NCBI RefSeq assembly: GCF_013106755.1
Contig: NZ_WHPF01000002.1
Location: forward strand, 1-64,000
Reading direction: 5' to 3'
DNA from: Limnovirga soli
Lineage (GTDB): Bacteria > Bacteroidota > Bacteroidia > Chitinophagales > Chitinophagaceae
Length of the DNA: 64,000 nt
Shown here: piece by piece, positions 1 to 9,135 of the stretch
How the letters are laid out: each line of letters starts with the position of its first letter
How positions within the stretch are numbered: position 1 is the stretch's first letter
Notes under the pieces: generated by a model
What the model was told of the DNA's origin: nothing
Database searches by the model: none
Seen by the model: the letters and a program-made list of their open reading frames with translations, nothing else
Position numbers and translations under genes: made by a program

Positions 1-3000
1 GCGGCAGCTGGTTAAGTAATAATAGCGGCATCGCCACCATTACCAGCGGAGGTATGGTAACCGGCATCAGTTCCGGCACGGTGCGCATCAGTTATACGGT
101 GATCAATGCATCAGGCTGTAGTGATAGTGTAAGTAAATTAATTGTTATAAACGCAATCCCGAATGTTGACTTTAGCATATTAAACAATGTAGTGTGTTAT
201 TCTGCATCCTCCTATATTGATAGTTCTTTTGTTAAGCTTGCAACTCCTGTACAAAATGGAATGACATATCTGTGGCTAGTGAATGGTGTATTGATTGATG
301 AAGGATACTATTTTCCTAAATATCAAATACAGCCTAATGTAGATTCCTTGATTGTTACACTGATTGCTATTGGTAATGGGGGATGTGTAAGTAGCAGTAT
401 TGTGAAAACGATGAATGTGAATCACAAACCAATGCCAGCGTTTTCAATAAGCGATACAATTGGATGTGCGCCATTAAAAATCAGTTTAGGCAACCTAACT
501 CCAGATGCTAATAACTATTCCTTTAGTTGGGATTTTGGAAATGGTACTACATCAACAAGGATTCAGCCCGATCCTGTTTCTTTTAACGGTAGCGTAAACA
601 GATTAGATACCACATATACTATTCAACTTACAGCCTTTAACGAATGTGATACAATTCGTATCCAAAAAATAGTTACAGTTAAGAGTAAAGCACTTATTAA
701 CTATACGGTAGTGCCGCTTAATAATTGTTCTCCTATGATGGTTGTATTTCAAAACAAATCAATAGGGTTAGTAAACAAATATGCATTGAATTTTGGTGAC
801 GAAACCGATACCTCCTTTACCAGTTTTAACGAAATTAATCATATCTATACTCAGGGATTTGAAAGAGTCTATAATTCAAAACTAACAGGTGAAAATGTGT
901 GTGGTATCGATTCTCTCATCAATCCGGTTAAAACTTTTCCTAATAGTGTTAAAGTGAATATTGCATTAAAAGATAGTGCTGTATGTGGTAAACCTTATAC
1001 AGCAACAATTATTAATCAAACTACCGGGGCCAATCAAATTAAATGGGACTTTGGTGATGGAAAACAATTGATATCTTCTGCTGATTCCATACAACACAAT
1101 TATAGCAATCCTGGTAAGTATCTTATTACCGCAATCATCTCAGGCATTTGCAGTGATACAATTATTTATAGAAATGTATATATCAACGATAAACCTAAAG
1201 CTAACTTTAAATACAATATGCTAAATGGTTGTATTGGAGATTCCTTGCAATTCCAAAATCTAACCGACACGGCTACTGCTTATACCTGGAATTTTGGGGA
1301 TGGATTAACTTCTACCCAAATAAACCCGGTTTACAGCTATCATAATGCTGGCAATTATGCTGTTCAGCTCTTGGCAATACTTAAAAATGATATTGGCTTT
1401 TGTATGGATAGTATTACAAAACCAGTAACTATAATTTCCACCATTCCAGGGAAAATGAATTTGCCTGATACCATTATTCATTGCTTACCAGAGACAATTA
1501 CGTTTGTAAACAGGAGCGTGCCGGTGGTGCAAACATTATGGCGTTTTAGTAACGGATACATGGCAACCGGCGATTCAACCAATTATACATTTACCCAAAA
1601 TGGTGTTTACCAGATAAGCATGCTTGCAACAACTGCCGGCGGATGTAAACTGGTAGATACCGCAATTGTTACTGCAATTGCACCAACCGGTAATATCAAT
1701 TATAAAGGCGGTATGTATTGTAAAGGTTCGGCTGTTCAATTCAATATTCAATTTGCAAATACAGATTCGGTTAAATGGACATTTGGCGATGGTGAGACAC
1801 TGCTTTCTAATGGCACTACCGTGTATCATACCTATAATACCGAAGGCTATTATCTTCCAAAGGTTGAATTGTATGGCAACTTTGGTTGTGTGGTGAAATT
1901 AATTGCTTCCGATACTATTAAAATTGATACCGTTCATGCAGACTTTAAGTACGATGCGCTTTTTAATTGCGGTATAACTTATTTAACATTTACTGATAAA
2001 AGCAAGTCTTATTTGGGCCTTACAAATGTTAACTGGAAAATTAATGATATTGCTTACCAGGATAAACAACAACTAACCACTTCGTTTACAAAAGAGGGCA
2101 CTTATCCTGTAACTATTATGGCGCAAAGTATTGCCGGTTGTGTGGATACGCATACTGTAGCAGTACCTGTTAAAATATTCCAATATCCTAAAGTTAATAT
2201 CCAGGGAATGGCCGAAGCTTGCCAGCAAACACTTATTAATTTGGAATCTCACGAAGAATCAATGGATTCAATTGTTGCCAGGATGTGGAACCTGAATGAT
2301 AGTACTATTTCTACCGATTCTATTGCTGCATTCCAATCCTTTACTGCAGGTATTTATCCCATTCAGCTTACGGTATCTACGGTTAATAAATGTTTAGATT
2401 CTGCCTATAAATTTATTGCCATACATCCTGCACCGGTTATTGCAATTACCAACCCTGCCAATATTTGTTTGGGTAGCAGCGCTATTATTCAAGCCGAAGG
2501 TGCCATGAAATACATTTGGAAAGACCAGGATAATAATATCATTAATAAAGAAGATAGCTTTATAAAAGTTAGTCCAACAAGCAATACTACTTACTCTCTA
2601 ATTGGATATAATGAATTTGGTTGTAGTCAGGTACAAACCACCAATTTAAAAGTGGTGCAGCCATTTGTTATGTCTGCTACCAAAGGCGATTCTATTTGTA
2701 TTGGCACTCAAATAAAATTATCTGCCAATGGTGCAACCAATTATTCCTGGTTCCCCTCCAATTCACTTAATAGCAGTACAGCTGCGCAGGTAATTGCCAA
2801 ACCAGATGCTACCACTACGTACACTGTAATTGGCCGCGATAATTTTAATTGCTTTGCCGATACTGCTTCCATGACAGTGGTAGTAGGTAAACCTGGTATA
2901 CTACAAATTGGTAGCGATACTATTATGCAGGCCGGCAATATATTTACTTTTAAACCGGTGACTACCAATCCAATAGTTAGCTGGAGCTGGAGTGGTGCCG

Positions 3001-3425
3001 ATGGTTTGAGTTGCTATAATTGCCCATCACCAACTTATAAGCCAGGTAAAGAAGTTTGTATAAAATGTAGCGTAACAGATGTGTATGGATGCGTAGTTGC
3101 CGATACACTTTGTATAAAAACTTTCTGCCCCAATGCATCTGTATTTTTGCCCAACGCATTTACGCCCGATGGCGATGGAATAAACGATAAACTAATGGTG
3201 CAGGGCAAGGGCATTCAATCTGTAAAAAGCTTTAGGGTATTTAACCGTTGGGGCGAACTGGTATTTGAGAAAACCAATTTCTCACCCGGCGATCCTGCCT
3301 ATGGTTGGGATGGCACCGTACGCGGTAAACCGGCACCACCAGAAGTATTTGTTTGGGTTTGCGAAGTGTACTGTTACAATGGCTCACTCTCCGTATTTAA
3401 AGGCAATTCAGCAGTTATTAAATAA
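1..3425 (+). CDS. PKD-repeat surface adhesin with T9SS type-B sorting domain (5' end outside window)
   Basis: The reading frame is open from base 3, so the N-terminus and signal peptide lie upstream. The visible 1140 or so residues are a chain of Ig/PKD-like repeats. Several carry the PKD signature around WDFGDG (for example WDFGNGTTST, WDFGDGKQ, WNFGDGLTST, WTFGDGETL) and paired cysteines. The last 90 residues begin FLPNAFTPDGDGINDKL and continue with FNRWGELVFE and a YGWDGTVRGK block, which is the gliding-motility-associated type-B C-terminal sorting domain. The protein is therefore predicted to be exported by T9SS and held at the cell surface or released as an adhesin. The next gene is a PorP/SprF protein, as in SprB/SprF-type pairs. 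Its exact ligand is unknown. Confidence 0.88.
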   Translation, partial: GSWLSNNSGIATITSGGMVTGISSGTVRISYTVINASGCSDSVSKLIVINAIPNVDFSILNNVVCYSASSYIDSSFVKLATPVQNGMTYLWLVNGVLIDEGYYFPKYQIQPNVDSLIVTLIAIGNGGCVSSSIVKTMNVNHKPMPAFSISDTIGCAPLKISLGNLTPDANNYSFSWDFGNGTTSTRIQPDPVSFNGSVNRLDTTYTIQLTAFNECDTIRIQKIVTVKSKALINYTVVPLNNCSPMMVVFQNKSIGLVNKYALNFGDETDTSFTSFNEINHIYTQGFERVYNSKLTGENVCGIDSLINPVKTFPNSVKVNIALKDSAVCGKPYTATIINQTTGANQIKWDFGDGKQLISSADSIQHNYSNPGKYLITAIISGICSDTIIYRNVYINDKPKANFKYNMLNGCIGDSLQFQNLTDTATAYTWNFGDGLTSTQINPVYSYHNAGNYAVQLLAILKNDIGFCMDSITKPVTIISTIPGKMNLPDTIIHCLPETITFVNRSVPVVQTLWRFSNGYMATGDSTNYTFTQNGVYQISMLATTAGGCKLVDTAIVTAIAPTGNINYKGGMYCKGSAVQFNIQFANTDSVKWTFGDGETLLSNGTTVYHTYNTEGYYLPKVELYGNFGCVVKLIASDTIKIDTVHADFKYDALFNCGITYLTFTDKSKSYLGLTNVNWKINDIAYQDKQQLTTSFTKEGTYPVTIMAQSIAGCVDTHTVAVPVKIFQYPKVNIQGMAEACQQTLINLESHEESMDSIVARMWNLNDSTISTDSIAAFQSFTAGIYPIQLTVSTVNKCLDSAYKFIAIHPAPVIAITNPANICLGSSAIIQAEGAMKYIWKDQDNNIINKEDSFIKVSPTSNTTYSLIGYNEFGCSQVQTTNLKVVQPFVMSATKGDSICIGTQIKLSANGATNYSWFPSNSLNSSTAAQVIAKPDATTTYTVIGRDNFNCFADTASMTVVVGKPGILQIGSDTIMQAGNIFTFKPVTTNPIVSWSWSGADGLSCYNCPSPTYKPGKEVCIKCSVTDVYGCVVADTLCIKTFCPNASVFLPNAFTPDGDGINDKLMVQGKGIQSVKSFRVFNRWGELVFEKTNFSPGDPAYGWDGTVRGKPAPPEVFVWVCEVYCYNGSLSVFKGNSAVIK

Positions 3426-3483
3426 TTACTCCTTTTGTGTAGGCAGGGTATTTTGTTGACCAAACAACAGATTATCTATTTGT

Positions 3484-3603
3484 CTTTACTTGCGTCGCAC
3501 TCTTGCACTTTCTGAACAGGAATGGGCTTTTAGCTGTTAACCATTAGCTATTAGCCAACAGCCGATGGCTATTCTGTTGCACAAGTGTGCGACGCAAGTA
3601 AAG
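3484..3603. repeat. Intergenic inverted repeat IR-1 (two-ended)
   Basis: The left end 3484-3508 and right end 3579-3603 are inverted copies matching at 23 of 25 positions. Boxes are CTTGCGTCGCACTCTTGCAC at 3489-3508 and GCACAAGTGTGCGACGCAAG at 3579-3598. The roughly 70 bp between them are not shared with most other copies. Confidence 0.85.
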
Positions 3604-3631
3604 CTTCATTTTTGTACCTCTGCCTGGCCCA

Positions 3632-4007
3632 AAAAATCTATTTCACTGCCAATTATTTTTCTTTTGTATGTATTGTAGTAAATCAACTACATGCATTAGT
3701 AATTGCATTCTACATAGCTTGTTAATTGGTTTAAGCAATTTTACATTGTGAACTGGTGTGTTTGATATCCCGCTTAAATGGGATGCGTGTTGGAGAGCAT
3801 AGAAAAATCCGGTAAAATCAACCTAAGACCTAAACCTTTAAATACTGAAGTAAGTATTGCCGCTGTTTACATCTGATGCGTTGGTTTTATGCATTTGGTT
3901 GAAATCTTTTTTATAACCCCCTAACCCAAACTTCAAATACACGGAGATGTGCCTTATACCTTATTGGTGTAAGGTGTATGTGTTTTGAATGTTTTAAAAC
4001 TTTTTTT
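3632..4007. other. Gene-free spacer before the PorP/SprF gene
   Basis: No convincing reading frame, RNA gene or hairpin is visible between IR-1 and the PorP/SprF start. It presumably holds the promoter or leader of that gene, but I cannot place a TAnnTTTG element with confidence. Confidence 0.4.
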
Positions 4008-5039
4008 ATGAAAAAGATATTTACACGGTTACTGCTGCTTTTGGCAGGTGTAGTGTCTTTTTTATGGGGCAATACACAAGACCTTACTTTTTCTCAGTTT
4101 TACGAACAGCCACTGCAACGCAACCCCGCATTGGCAGGTGTGTTTACAGGCGATGTTAGGGTTTCATCTGCCTACAGAAACCAATGGGCCAGTGTTACCA
4201 CGCCCTTTAGAACTACTGCGCTTAGCATTGAATATAAAATTCCTGTGAATGATTATGATGATGTAACATTTGGATCGCAGATGATGGTAGACGATGCCGG
4301 CGATATTAGTTTAAAACGCACACAAATTTTGCCAGCGATTAATTTTCATAAATCATTAGGTGGTTATAACAATTCTTATTTATCAGCAGCTTTTATGGGT
4401 GGGCCTGTAAAATCTGCATTTAATGCGGCTGCCCTTTCTTTTGGAGATCAGTTTCAGGGTGGGGAATACAATGCCACCAATGCTACCGCACAAATAATAA
4501 AATCTGCCGGATATTCTTATTGGGATATGACGGCGGGTTTATGTTATAGTGCTGCTGTTGGGCAGGAAGGCCATTTTTATGTGGCTGCTTCCATGTCGCA
4601 TTTTGCAAAGCCAAAAATAAAATCTGTAATTAGTGATGATGCCAGTTTTATACAACCCAAATATTCTTTTAATGTAGGTATTAATGCCCCCGTTTCCTAT
4701 ACCAACAGAATTATAGCTTTTGCCGATTATTTTACACAGAATGGCAACAGGCAAATTCTGGGTGGTTTAATGTATGGCTTTGATGTAACTGAATATTATA
4801 CAGATGAAGAGCCTGTAACTTTTTATATTGGTAGTTTTGTACGTTGGAATGATGCCATAATACCTGTGGTAAAATTGGATTTTCAACACATGAGTGTTGG
4901 GGTTAGCTATGATGTAAACTATTCTAAATTAAAAGCCGTGTCCAACTCCAGGGGCGGCGTAGAAATTACCGCTTCCTATAAAGGGTTTCTTAAAGTGCGT
5001 AATTCTACTTTAGACCAGGTGAAATGTGTAAAATTCTAA
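4008..5039 (+). CDS. PorP/SprF family type IX secretion outer-membrane protein
   Basis: The 343-residue protein has a lysine-rich start (MKKIFTRLLLLLAG) and a signal peptide ending near residue 25. The mature start has the family hallmark TFSQFYEQPLQRNPALAGVF, followed by alternating beta-strands typical of the PorP/SprF barrel. Upstream in-frame codons exist from 3978, but starting at 4008 puts the signal peptide at the N-terminus. Family members assist secretion or surface attachment of particular T9SS cargo. Since the gene follows the type-B adhesin, it is most likely that adhesin's partner (inference from SprB/SprF). Confidence 0.9.
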   Translation: MKKIFTRLLLLLAGVVSFLWGNTQDLTFSQFYEQPLQRNPALAGVFTGDVRVSSAYRNQWASVTTPFRTTALSIEYKIPVNDYDDVTFGSQMMVDDAGDISLKRTQILPAINFHKSLGGYNNSYLSAAFMGGPVKSAFNAAALSFGDQFQGGEYNATNATAQIIKSAGYSYWDMTAGLCYSAAVGQEGHFYVAASMSHFAKPKIKSVISDDASFIQPKYSFNVGINAPVSYTNRIIAFADYFTQNGNRQILGGLMYGFDVTEYYTDEEPVTFYIGSFVRWNDAIIPVVKLDFQHMSVGVSYDVNYSKLKAVSNSRGGVEITASYKGFLKVRNSTLDQVKCVKF

Positions 5040-5053
5040 TGCTGGTTTATTTC

Positions 5054-6007
5054 TTATAATTTTCTATACTCATTTAATTTATCCAATTCCAGTATGGTGG
5101 TATTGCCATCCTCGCTTTCTTTTGACATGATGGTGAATTTGGCATTATAAATAATTTCCTCATAGGTGTAAGAGGTTCTTTGTAAAACGATATTGGAGTA
5201 CACATCGTCGAAACCCCTTATGGAAACATATATTTCCAGGTCGGCCAATTTAATATCATCTACACTTAATTCATATAATGGGCTATGTTCATCAATGGGA
5301 TGTACCACTGTCCAGCTCATGGGCAAACTATCTACATGTTTTCTTTCCAATGGTAAGGTGTAAAATTTATATACCGGTTTTTCATTTTCCTGTACCTGCA
5401 TACCAATGTTTACAGTAACTTCTACAGAGGTAAGAGTATGGTCATCTTTATAAGGTGCCAGCCTTAGCATAAGTGCGGTTTTTTCCTGATAAGGGCTGAT
5501 AAGTGCATGTTCGCTAAATAGAAGATAGGCTTTGGGTTTTGAAAATCTTCCATAAATTAAACCGGTTGCTATGGCAAAAGATAAAAAGCCTGTCATAGCT
5601 TCAATAGATGCTACCAGATTGGCTGCATCACCAACCGGATTAACACGGCCATAACCTACGGTGGTAAATGTTTCTGTACTAAAAAAATACAACTCTTTAA
5701 ATACCTGTAGTTCTGTTCCGGAAATCATGCCTGTAAATTGCTGTGGGCCAATTAATAAATATATACTGGTATATAAAAGATTGATTAAATGAAAGAATAC
5801 TACAACAACAGTAATGAATTTCCAGCGTGGCATGTTTAGCATGGTATGATAAATACTAATGCGTTTCCAAAAAGGTATGCCATCTTTTCTAACATTGAAA
5901 CTGCCATCTTTATTTATAAAACGGCCTCCCACTATTGAGGTGCTGGTACTAAAACCTGTATCGTTATTGCTTTTTAAAAATGGATTGATGCGTTTTAATA
6001 ATGCCAT
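5054..6007 (-). CDS. KirBac-type inward-rectifier potassium channel
   Basis: The 317-residue protein has two membrane helices (about 62-86 and 128-154) flanking a pore loop with the intact selectivity filter TVGYG at residues 116-120. Residues 160-317 match the immunoglobulin-like cytoplasmic domain of Kir channels (for example ALMLRLAPYKDD and LPMSWTVVHPIDE). An amphipathic slide-helix region (WKRISIYHTMLNMPRWKF) precedes the first helix. Its role is selective potassium flux across the inner membrane. It converges on the PorP/SprF gene with only 14 bp between stops. A second potassium channel of a different family lies just upstream on the same strand, separated by half of a repeat element. 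Confidence 0.92.
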   Translation of the reverse strand: MALLKRINPFLKSNNDTGFSTSTSIVGGRFINKDGSFNVRKDGIPFWKRISIYHTMLNMPRWKFITVVVVFFHLINLLYTSIYLLIGPQQFTGMISGTELQVFKELYFFSTETFTTVGYGRVNPVGDAANLVASIEAMTGFLSFAIATGLIYGRFSKPKAYLLFSEHALISPYQEKTALMLRLAPYKDDHTLTSVEVTVNIGMQVQENEKPVYKFYTLPLERKHVDSLPMSWTVVHPIDEHSPLYELSVDDIKLADLEIYVSIRGFDDVYSNIVLQRTSYTYEEIIYNAKFTIMSKESEDGNTTILELDKLNEYRKL

Positions 6008-6030
6008 TTACAAATGAGTTGTTTTGTTTG

Positions 6031-6098
6031 CTGCATAAAGATATGGCGTACAAGTGAGTGACACAAGGAACGATGCTGCCTTAATTGGCAGCTGGTTA
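6031..6098. repeat. Intergenic repeat IR-2 (single end)
   Basis: One arm only: box GTACAAGTGAGTGACACAAG at 6048-6067, preceded by CTGCATAAAG and followed by an AGCTGGTTA edge near 6090-6098. It carries the GAGTGACAC variant of the box. No matching left end is visible. Confidence 0.65.
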
Positions 6099-6113
6099 AA
6101 AAATTACTGAAAT

Positions 6114-7124
6114 TTATGCCTGATCTACATTTAATTTCATATTGATAATTTGTTGCTGGGTACCTAGCACTATTACTTTCATACCCTGGGTAATAAGGGT
6201 ATCTTTTGGTGGATTGATGAGGAATTTGCCATCGGTATTTTTAACGCCAATACAGTTTACGCCGGTTTTTTTCCAGTCCATTATTTCTTTAAGTGTTTTA
6301 TTACGCAGGTCTTCAGGCATCATTTCGTAAGCTATGGCTTCTATATTAATACTTTCGCCTTCTTCGCCTGAGAGAAAGTCGATAAACTCTACTACATCTG
6401 GTTTGGAAACAAGGGTAGCCATATGTTTGCCGCCAATTTTATCGGGCATAATAATACTGTTGGCGCCAGCTTTTTTTAGTTTAATCATAGAGCCGGGGCT
6501 GGAAGCCCTGCTGATGATTTGAAGGTGTTCGTTTAAAGAGCGGGCAGACAAAACAATAAACACATTATCTGCATCGGCCGGTAATGTAATGATAAGCGCT
6601 TTTGCCCTTTCGATACCTGCTTTTATGAGTGCTTCATCTTCAGTAGCATCGGCATGTACATAATTAAGGTTTGCATCTTCGGCCAGCCAGGTATTGATAT
6701 TGTGAAGGCTGTTTTCTATTACTACAAAGTTTTGTTTATGGGCTTTTAAAGTATGCGCAGCTTGTTGTCCGTTTCTGCCAAATCCACATATAATTACATG
6801 GTTGTTGAGTTTGTTGATGGCCTGCATGAGTTGACGGGTTTTAAAATATTTTTGTAATTCACCACTGGCAAATAATTGGGTAAGCTTTGCCAGGGCATAG
6901 GTAAAAGTAGAAAACGATAAAATGATAAGGATGATATTGAAGATTTTGCCATCATCGCTTAGAGGATGTACCTCGGTATAGCCGATGGTAGTTACGGTAA
7001 TAATGGTCATGTATAAAGCATTAAGAAAATTATAATGCTCTATTAACATAAACCCGGCCGTACCACAACATATGATAAGACAGATTACAGCAAGCCAGCG
7101 TATAAGTTTAAAAGTATTTTTCAA
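6114..7124 (-). CDS. RCK-coupled two-helix potassium channel with unusual TIGYT filter
   Basis: The 336-residue protein has two membrane helices (about 8-29 and 62-82) around a pore loop reading TVTTIGYTEVHPLS. The filter at residues 46-50 is TIGYT, with Thr in place of the second Gly of GYG. The C-terminal part is a TrkA-N/RCK domain with nucleotide-binding motif GFGRNG at 114-119, then a TrkA-C domain ending near GMKVIVLG. Such proteins are ligand-gated K+ channels or putative transporters of the inner membrane. No in-frame ATG exists before a stop upstream, so the start appears to be TTG at 7124. The first ATG (residue 26) would remove the first helix. The gene lies 20 bp downstream of the MFS gene and may share its transcript. 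Confidence 0.88.
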   Translation of the reverse strand: MKNTFKLIRWLAVICLIICCGTAGFMLIEHYNFLNALYMTIITVTTIGYTEVHPLSDDGKIFNIILIILSFSTFTYALAKLTQLFASGELQKYFKTRQLMQAINKLNNHVIICGFGRNGQQAAHTLKAHKQNFVVIENSLHNINTWLAEDANLNYVHADATEDEALIKAGIERAKALIITLPADADNVFIVLSARSLNEHLQIISRASSPGSMIKLKKAGANSIIMPDKIGGKHMATLVSKPDVVEFIDFLSGEEGESINIEAIAYEMMPEDLRNKTLKEIMDWKKTGVNCIGVKNTDGKFLINPPKDTLITQGMKVIVLGTQQQIINMKLNVDQA

Positions 7125-7143
7125 GTAAAATCTTTATGTAAAA

Positions 7144-8367
7144 TTACGCTGCAATTTTATTTTCGTTGCGGTTTATTTGTGTGCCCAGCAAGAAAAAGCC
7201 TGCACTTGTTATTAAACAAATTACAGCTAATACCCAGCATAATGTAGTGAAACTGTATTTGTCTGCAATAAAGCTGCCACCTGTGGGACCGGTTATTTGT
7301 GCAATGCTCCAGGCGATGGTATACATAGCAGCATATTGGCCACGATTGGATTCGGTAGTGCGTTTTATCCAGAATGAATTCATAAAGGGCATAGATAATA
7401 TTTCTCCAATGGTCATGATGCTGATGCAGGCAATGGCGGCCCAACCGCTTATAGGAAAAATATTTAGTAAGGCATAGCCGGCGCCAATTAATAAGACACC
7501 TGTTCTTATATAAGTGGTTAAGGGTTTTTTGCCTTCCAATGTAAATACCAGCACCATTTCTATGGCTACAATGATTAACCCGTTTAAAGCCATTAATAAC
7601 CCAATGAATTGCTCACTTAAATGCCATTGTGTTTTGTACATTACCGGTAAAATGGTGAATAACTGGAAAAAGCAGGCGGCAAATAAAACGGTTAGTGCAA
7701 TAAAGGCAAGGTATATTTTGTCTTTATAGGCAGATTGCTTCACCATGTTGTGCTTTTGAGTACTATGTTTTGAACCAGATTTTACATAAGGTAATAAACG
7801 TACCAGTAACAATGCTGCTGCAATATTAGTGCAGCCATCAACCCAAAATAATAAATGGTAATTGATGGAGGCAAGAAATCCGCCAATGGCACCACCTACT
7901 GCCCAACCCAGGTTGATGGCCAACCGGTTTAAAGAGTAAGATCTTGTTCTGTTGCTGAGGTTGCAATAATAGGCAATCGCTGTTGCATTAGCGGGTCTGA
8001 AAGATTCATTGCAAAGGCTTAATATAAATGTACCAATGGCCAGGGAATAAAAGCTTTGTAAATAACCTGTTATAATAAACATGGCGCCGCCACTTAGTAA
8101 TGCACCTACCTGCAAAGGGTAGAAGCCAAATTTATCAGTAATAATTCCACCGGCATAGGCGCCAACAATGGCACCCAAGCCAAACAAACCCATAATAATC
8201 CCAGCCTGAGTTATGCTAAATCCTAAGGATTGTGTACAATAAATGGTCATAAAAGGCACTACCATGGTGCCGCTTCGGTTAATAAGCATTACCAGTGATA
8301 AATACCATGTTTTTGGTGTTAATCCACTATAAGCATTTTTGTATTGTTGTATGGTAGCCTGCAGCAT
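7144..8367 (-). CDS. Major facilitator superfamily transporter
   Basis: This protein of about 407 residues has around 12 hydrophobic segments. It carries the MFS loop motif between helices 2 and 3 (GAYAGGIITDKFGFYPL, a variant of GxxxDRxGRR). It most resembles the drug/sugar-efflux type of MFS proteins, but the substrate cannot be read from sequence. I chose ATG 8367 (MLQATIQQYK...). The open frame extends to 8472, but that extension would cross the terminator hairpin of the upstream hsp20 gene. The RCK channel follows 20 bp downstream. Confidence 0.85.
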   Translation of the reverse strand: MLQATIQQYKNAYSGLTPKTWYLSLVMLINRSGTMVVPFMTIYCTQSLGFSITQAGIIMGLFGLGAIVGAYAGGIITDKFGFYPLQVGALLSGGAMFIITGYLQSFYSLAIGTFILSLCNESFRPANATAIAYYCNLSNRTRSYSLNRLAINLGWAVGGAIGGFLASINYHLLFWVDGCTNIAAALLLVRLLPYVKSGSKHSTQKHNMVKQSAYKDKIYLAFIALTVLFAACFFQLFTILPVMYKTQWHLSEQFIGLLMALNGLIIVAIEMVLVFTLEGKKPLTTYIRTGVLLIGAGYALLNIFPISGWAAIACISIMTIGEILSMPFMNSFWIKRTTESNRGQYAAMYTIAWSIAQITGPTGGSFIADKYSFTTLCWVLAVICLITSAGFFLLGTQINRNENKIAA

Positions 8368-8426
8368 AATTGGTATGCAAAATAAACCAATCTGTAAGTA
8401 AAGTTTATACAGAAATATAGTAATGC

Positions 8427-8457
8427 AAAAAGGCTGCTCTTTGCAGAACAGCCTTTT
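8427..8457 (-). terminator. Rho-independent terminator of hsp20
   Basis: AAAAGGCTG (8428-8436) pairs with CAGCCTTTT (8449-8457) around a 12-nt loop. Read on the minus strand it ends in a T-run, immediately after the hsp20 stop. Confidence 0.8.
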
Positions 8458-8488
8458 ACAACCAAAAACCAACGATCAACGGTACTAC

Positions 8489-8905
8489 TTATAAAATGGT
8501 AATTTCTTTAGGCGCAGTTTTTACTTCTTCTTTTTTAGGAAGCAATAAATGTAAAATGCCATTGTTGTATTTTGCCTGAATGTTCTCCGCATTTACTTTG
8601 TCATCAACAGTAAAGCTGCGGGCAAAACTTTTGAATGCAAATTCTCTGCGATGTGTTTTGTAATCCTTTTGTTCTTCTGTTTGTTTTTTCTCGTAACTAA
8701 TGGTGAGGATTCCTTTTACAAAGTTTACTTTAATGTCTTCTTTGTTTAATCCGGGTGCCACCACTTCTAAATGATAGGCTTCATTTGTTTCATGAATATT
8801 TACCGGCGGATTGGTTAATCCGGTTTCGTTGCTAAATGCTGTTCTGGTTAATAATTCGTCGAACAGGTTGTTGAAATGGCGGTAATTGTGTTTTGTAAGT
8901 GTCAT
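8489..8905 (-). CDS. Hsp20 / alpha-crystallin family small heat-shock protein
   Basis: The 138-residue protein has the alpha-crystallin domain at about 35-130: VNIHETNEAYHLEVVAPGLNKEDIKV, then ILTISYEKK, the FKSFARSFTVDDKVN stretch and the NGILHLLLPKKEE strand. It ends in ITIL, a C-terminal I-x-I/L tail motif used by this family for oligomer contacts. It acts as an ATP-independent holdase in the cytoplasm. The gene is monocistronic: it is divergent from the bacilliredoxin gene and followed by a clear terminator. Confidence 0.93.
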   Translation of the reverse strand: MTLTKHNYRHFNNLFDELLTRTAFSNETGLTNPPVNIHETNEAYHLEVVAPGLNKEDIKVNFVKGILTISYEKKQTEEQKDYKTHRREFAFKSFARSFTVDDKVNAENIQAKYNNGILHLLLPKKEEVKTAPKEITIL

Positions 8906-9099
8906 ACTATTAAATTTTTGTGTTTTAAATTTTACTTATACAACCTTTTCAAATGCTATACCATTGCCCATAAATGGGTTTTTAGGTACTTTTTTGGCAA
9001 TCTACAGTCATGAATGCGGTCATTATGGCTTATTTGCTTGTGCATTAGTGACAAGATGGCTGATTTGTATCCTTTTTTTCTCCATTACAACTTTTCCTA

Positions 9100-9107
9100 T
9101 AAATTTG
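9100..9107 (+). promoter_or_regulatory. Putative Bacteroidota -7 element of the bacilliredoxin gene
   Basis: TAAATTTG fits the TAnnTTTG consensus and lies 28 bp before the start codon. No good -33 TTG is seen at the usual spacing, so the call is tentative. Confidence 0.4.
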
Positions 9108-9124
9108 TAGTTCATTTCAAAAAC

Positions 9125-9129
9125 GGAGG
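9125..9129 (+). promoter_or_regulatory. Strong Shine-Dalgarno sequence
   Basis: GGAGG sits 6 nt before ATG 9136. It is notable because most genes in this window lack any Shine-Dalgarno match, and it fixes the start of the bacilliredoxin gene. Confidence 0.7.
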
Positions 9130-9135
9130 AAAAAG

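Noticed and set aside
8368-8472. N-terminal extension of the MFS transporter
   Set aside because: It would cross the hsp20 terminator hairpin, and the transporter's first helix starts after ATG 8367.
8886-9110. 74-codon frame in the hsp20/bacilliredoxin divergent spacer
   Set aside because: It overlaps the start of hsp20 and the bacilliredoxin promoter, and has no protein features.
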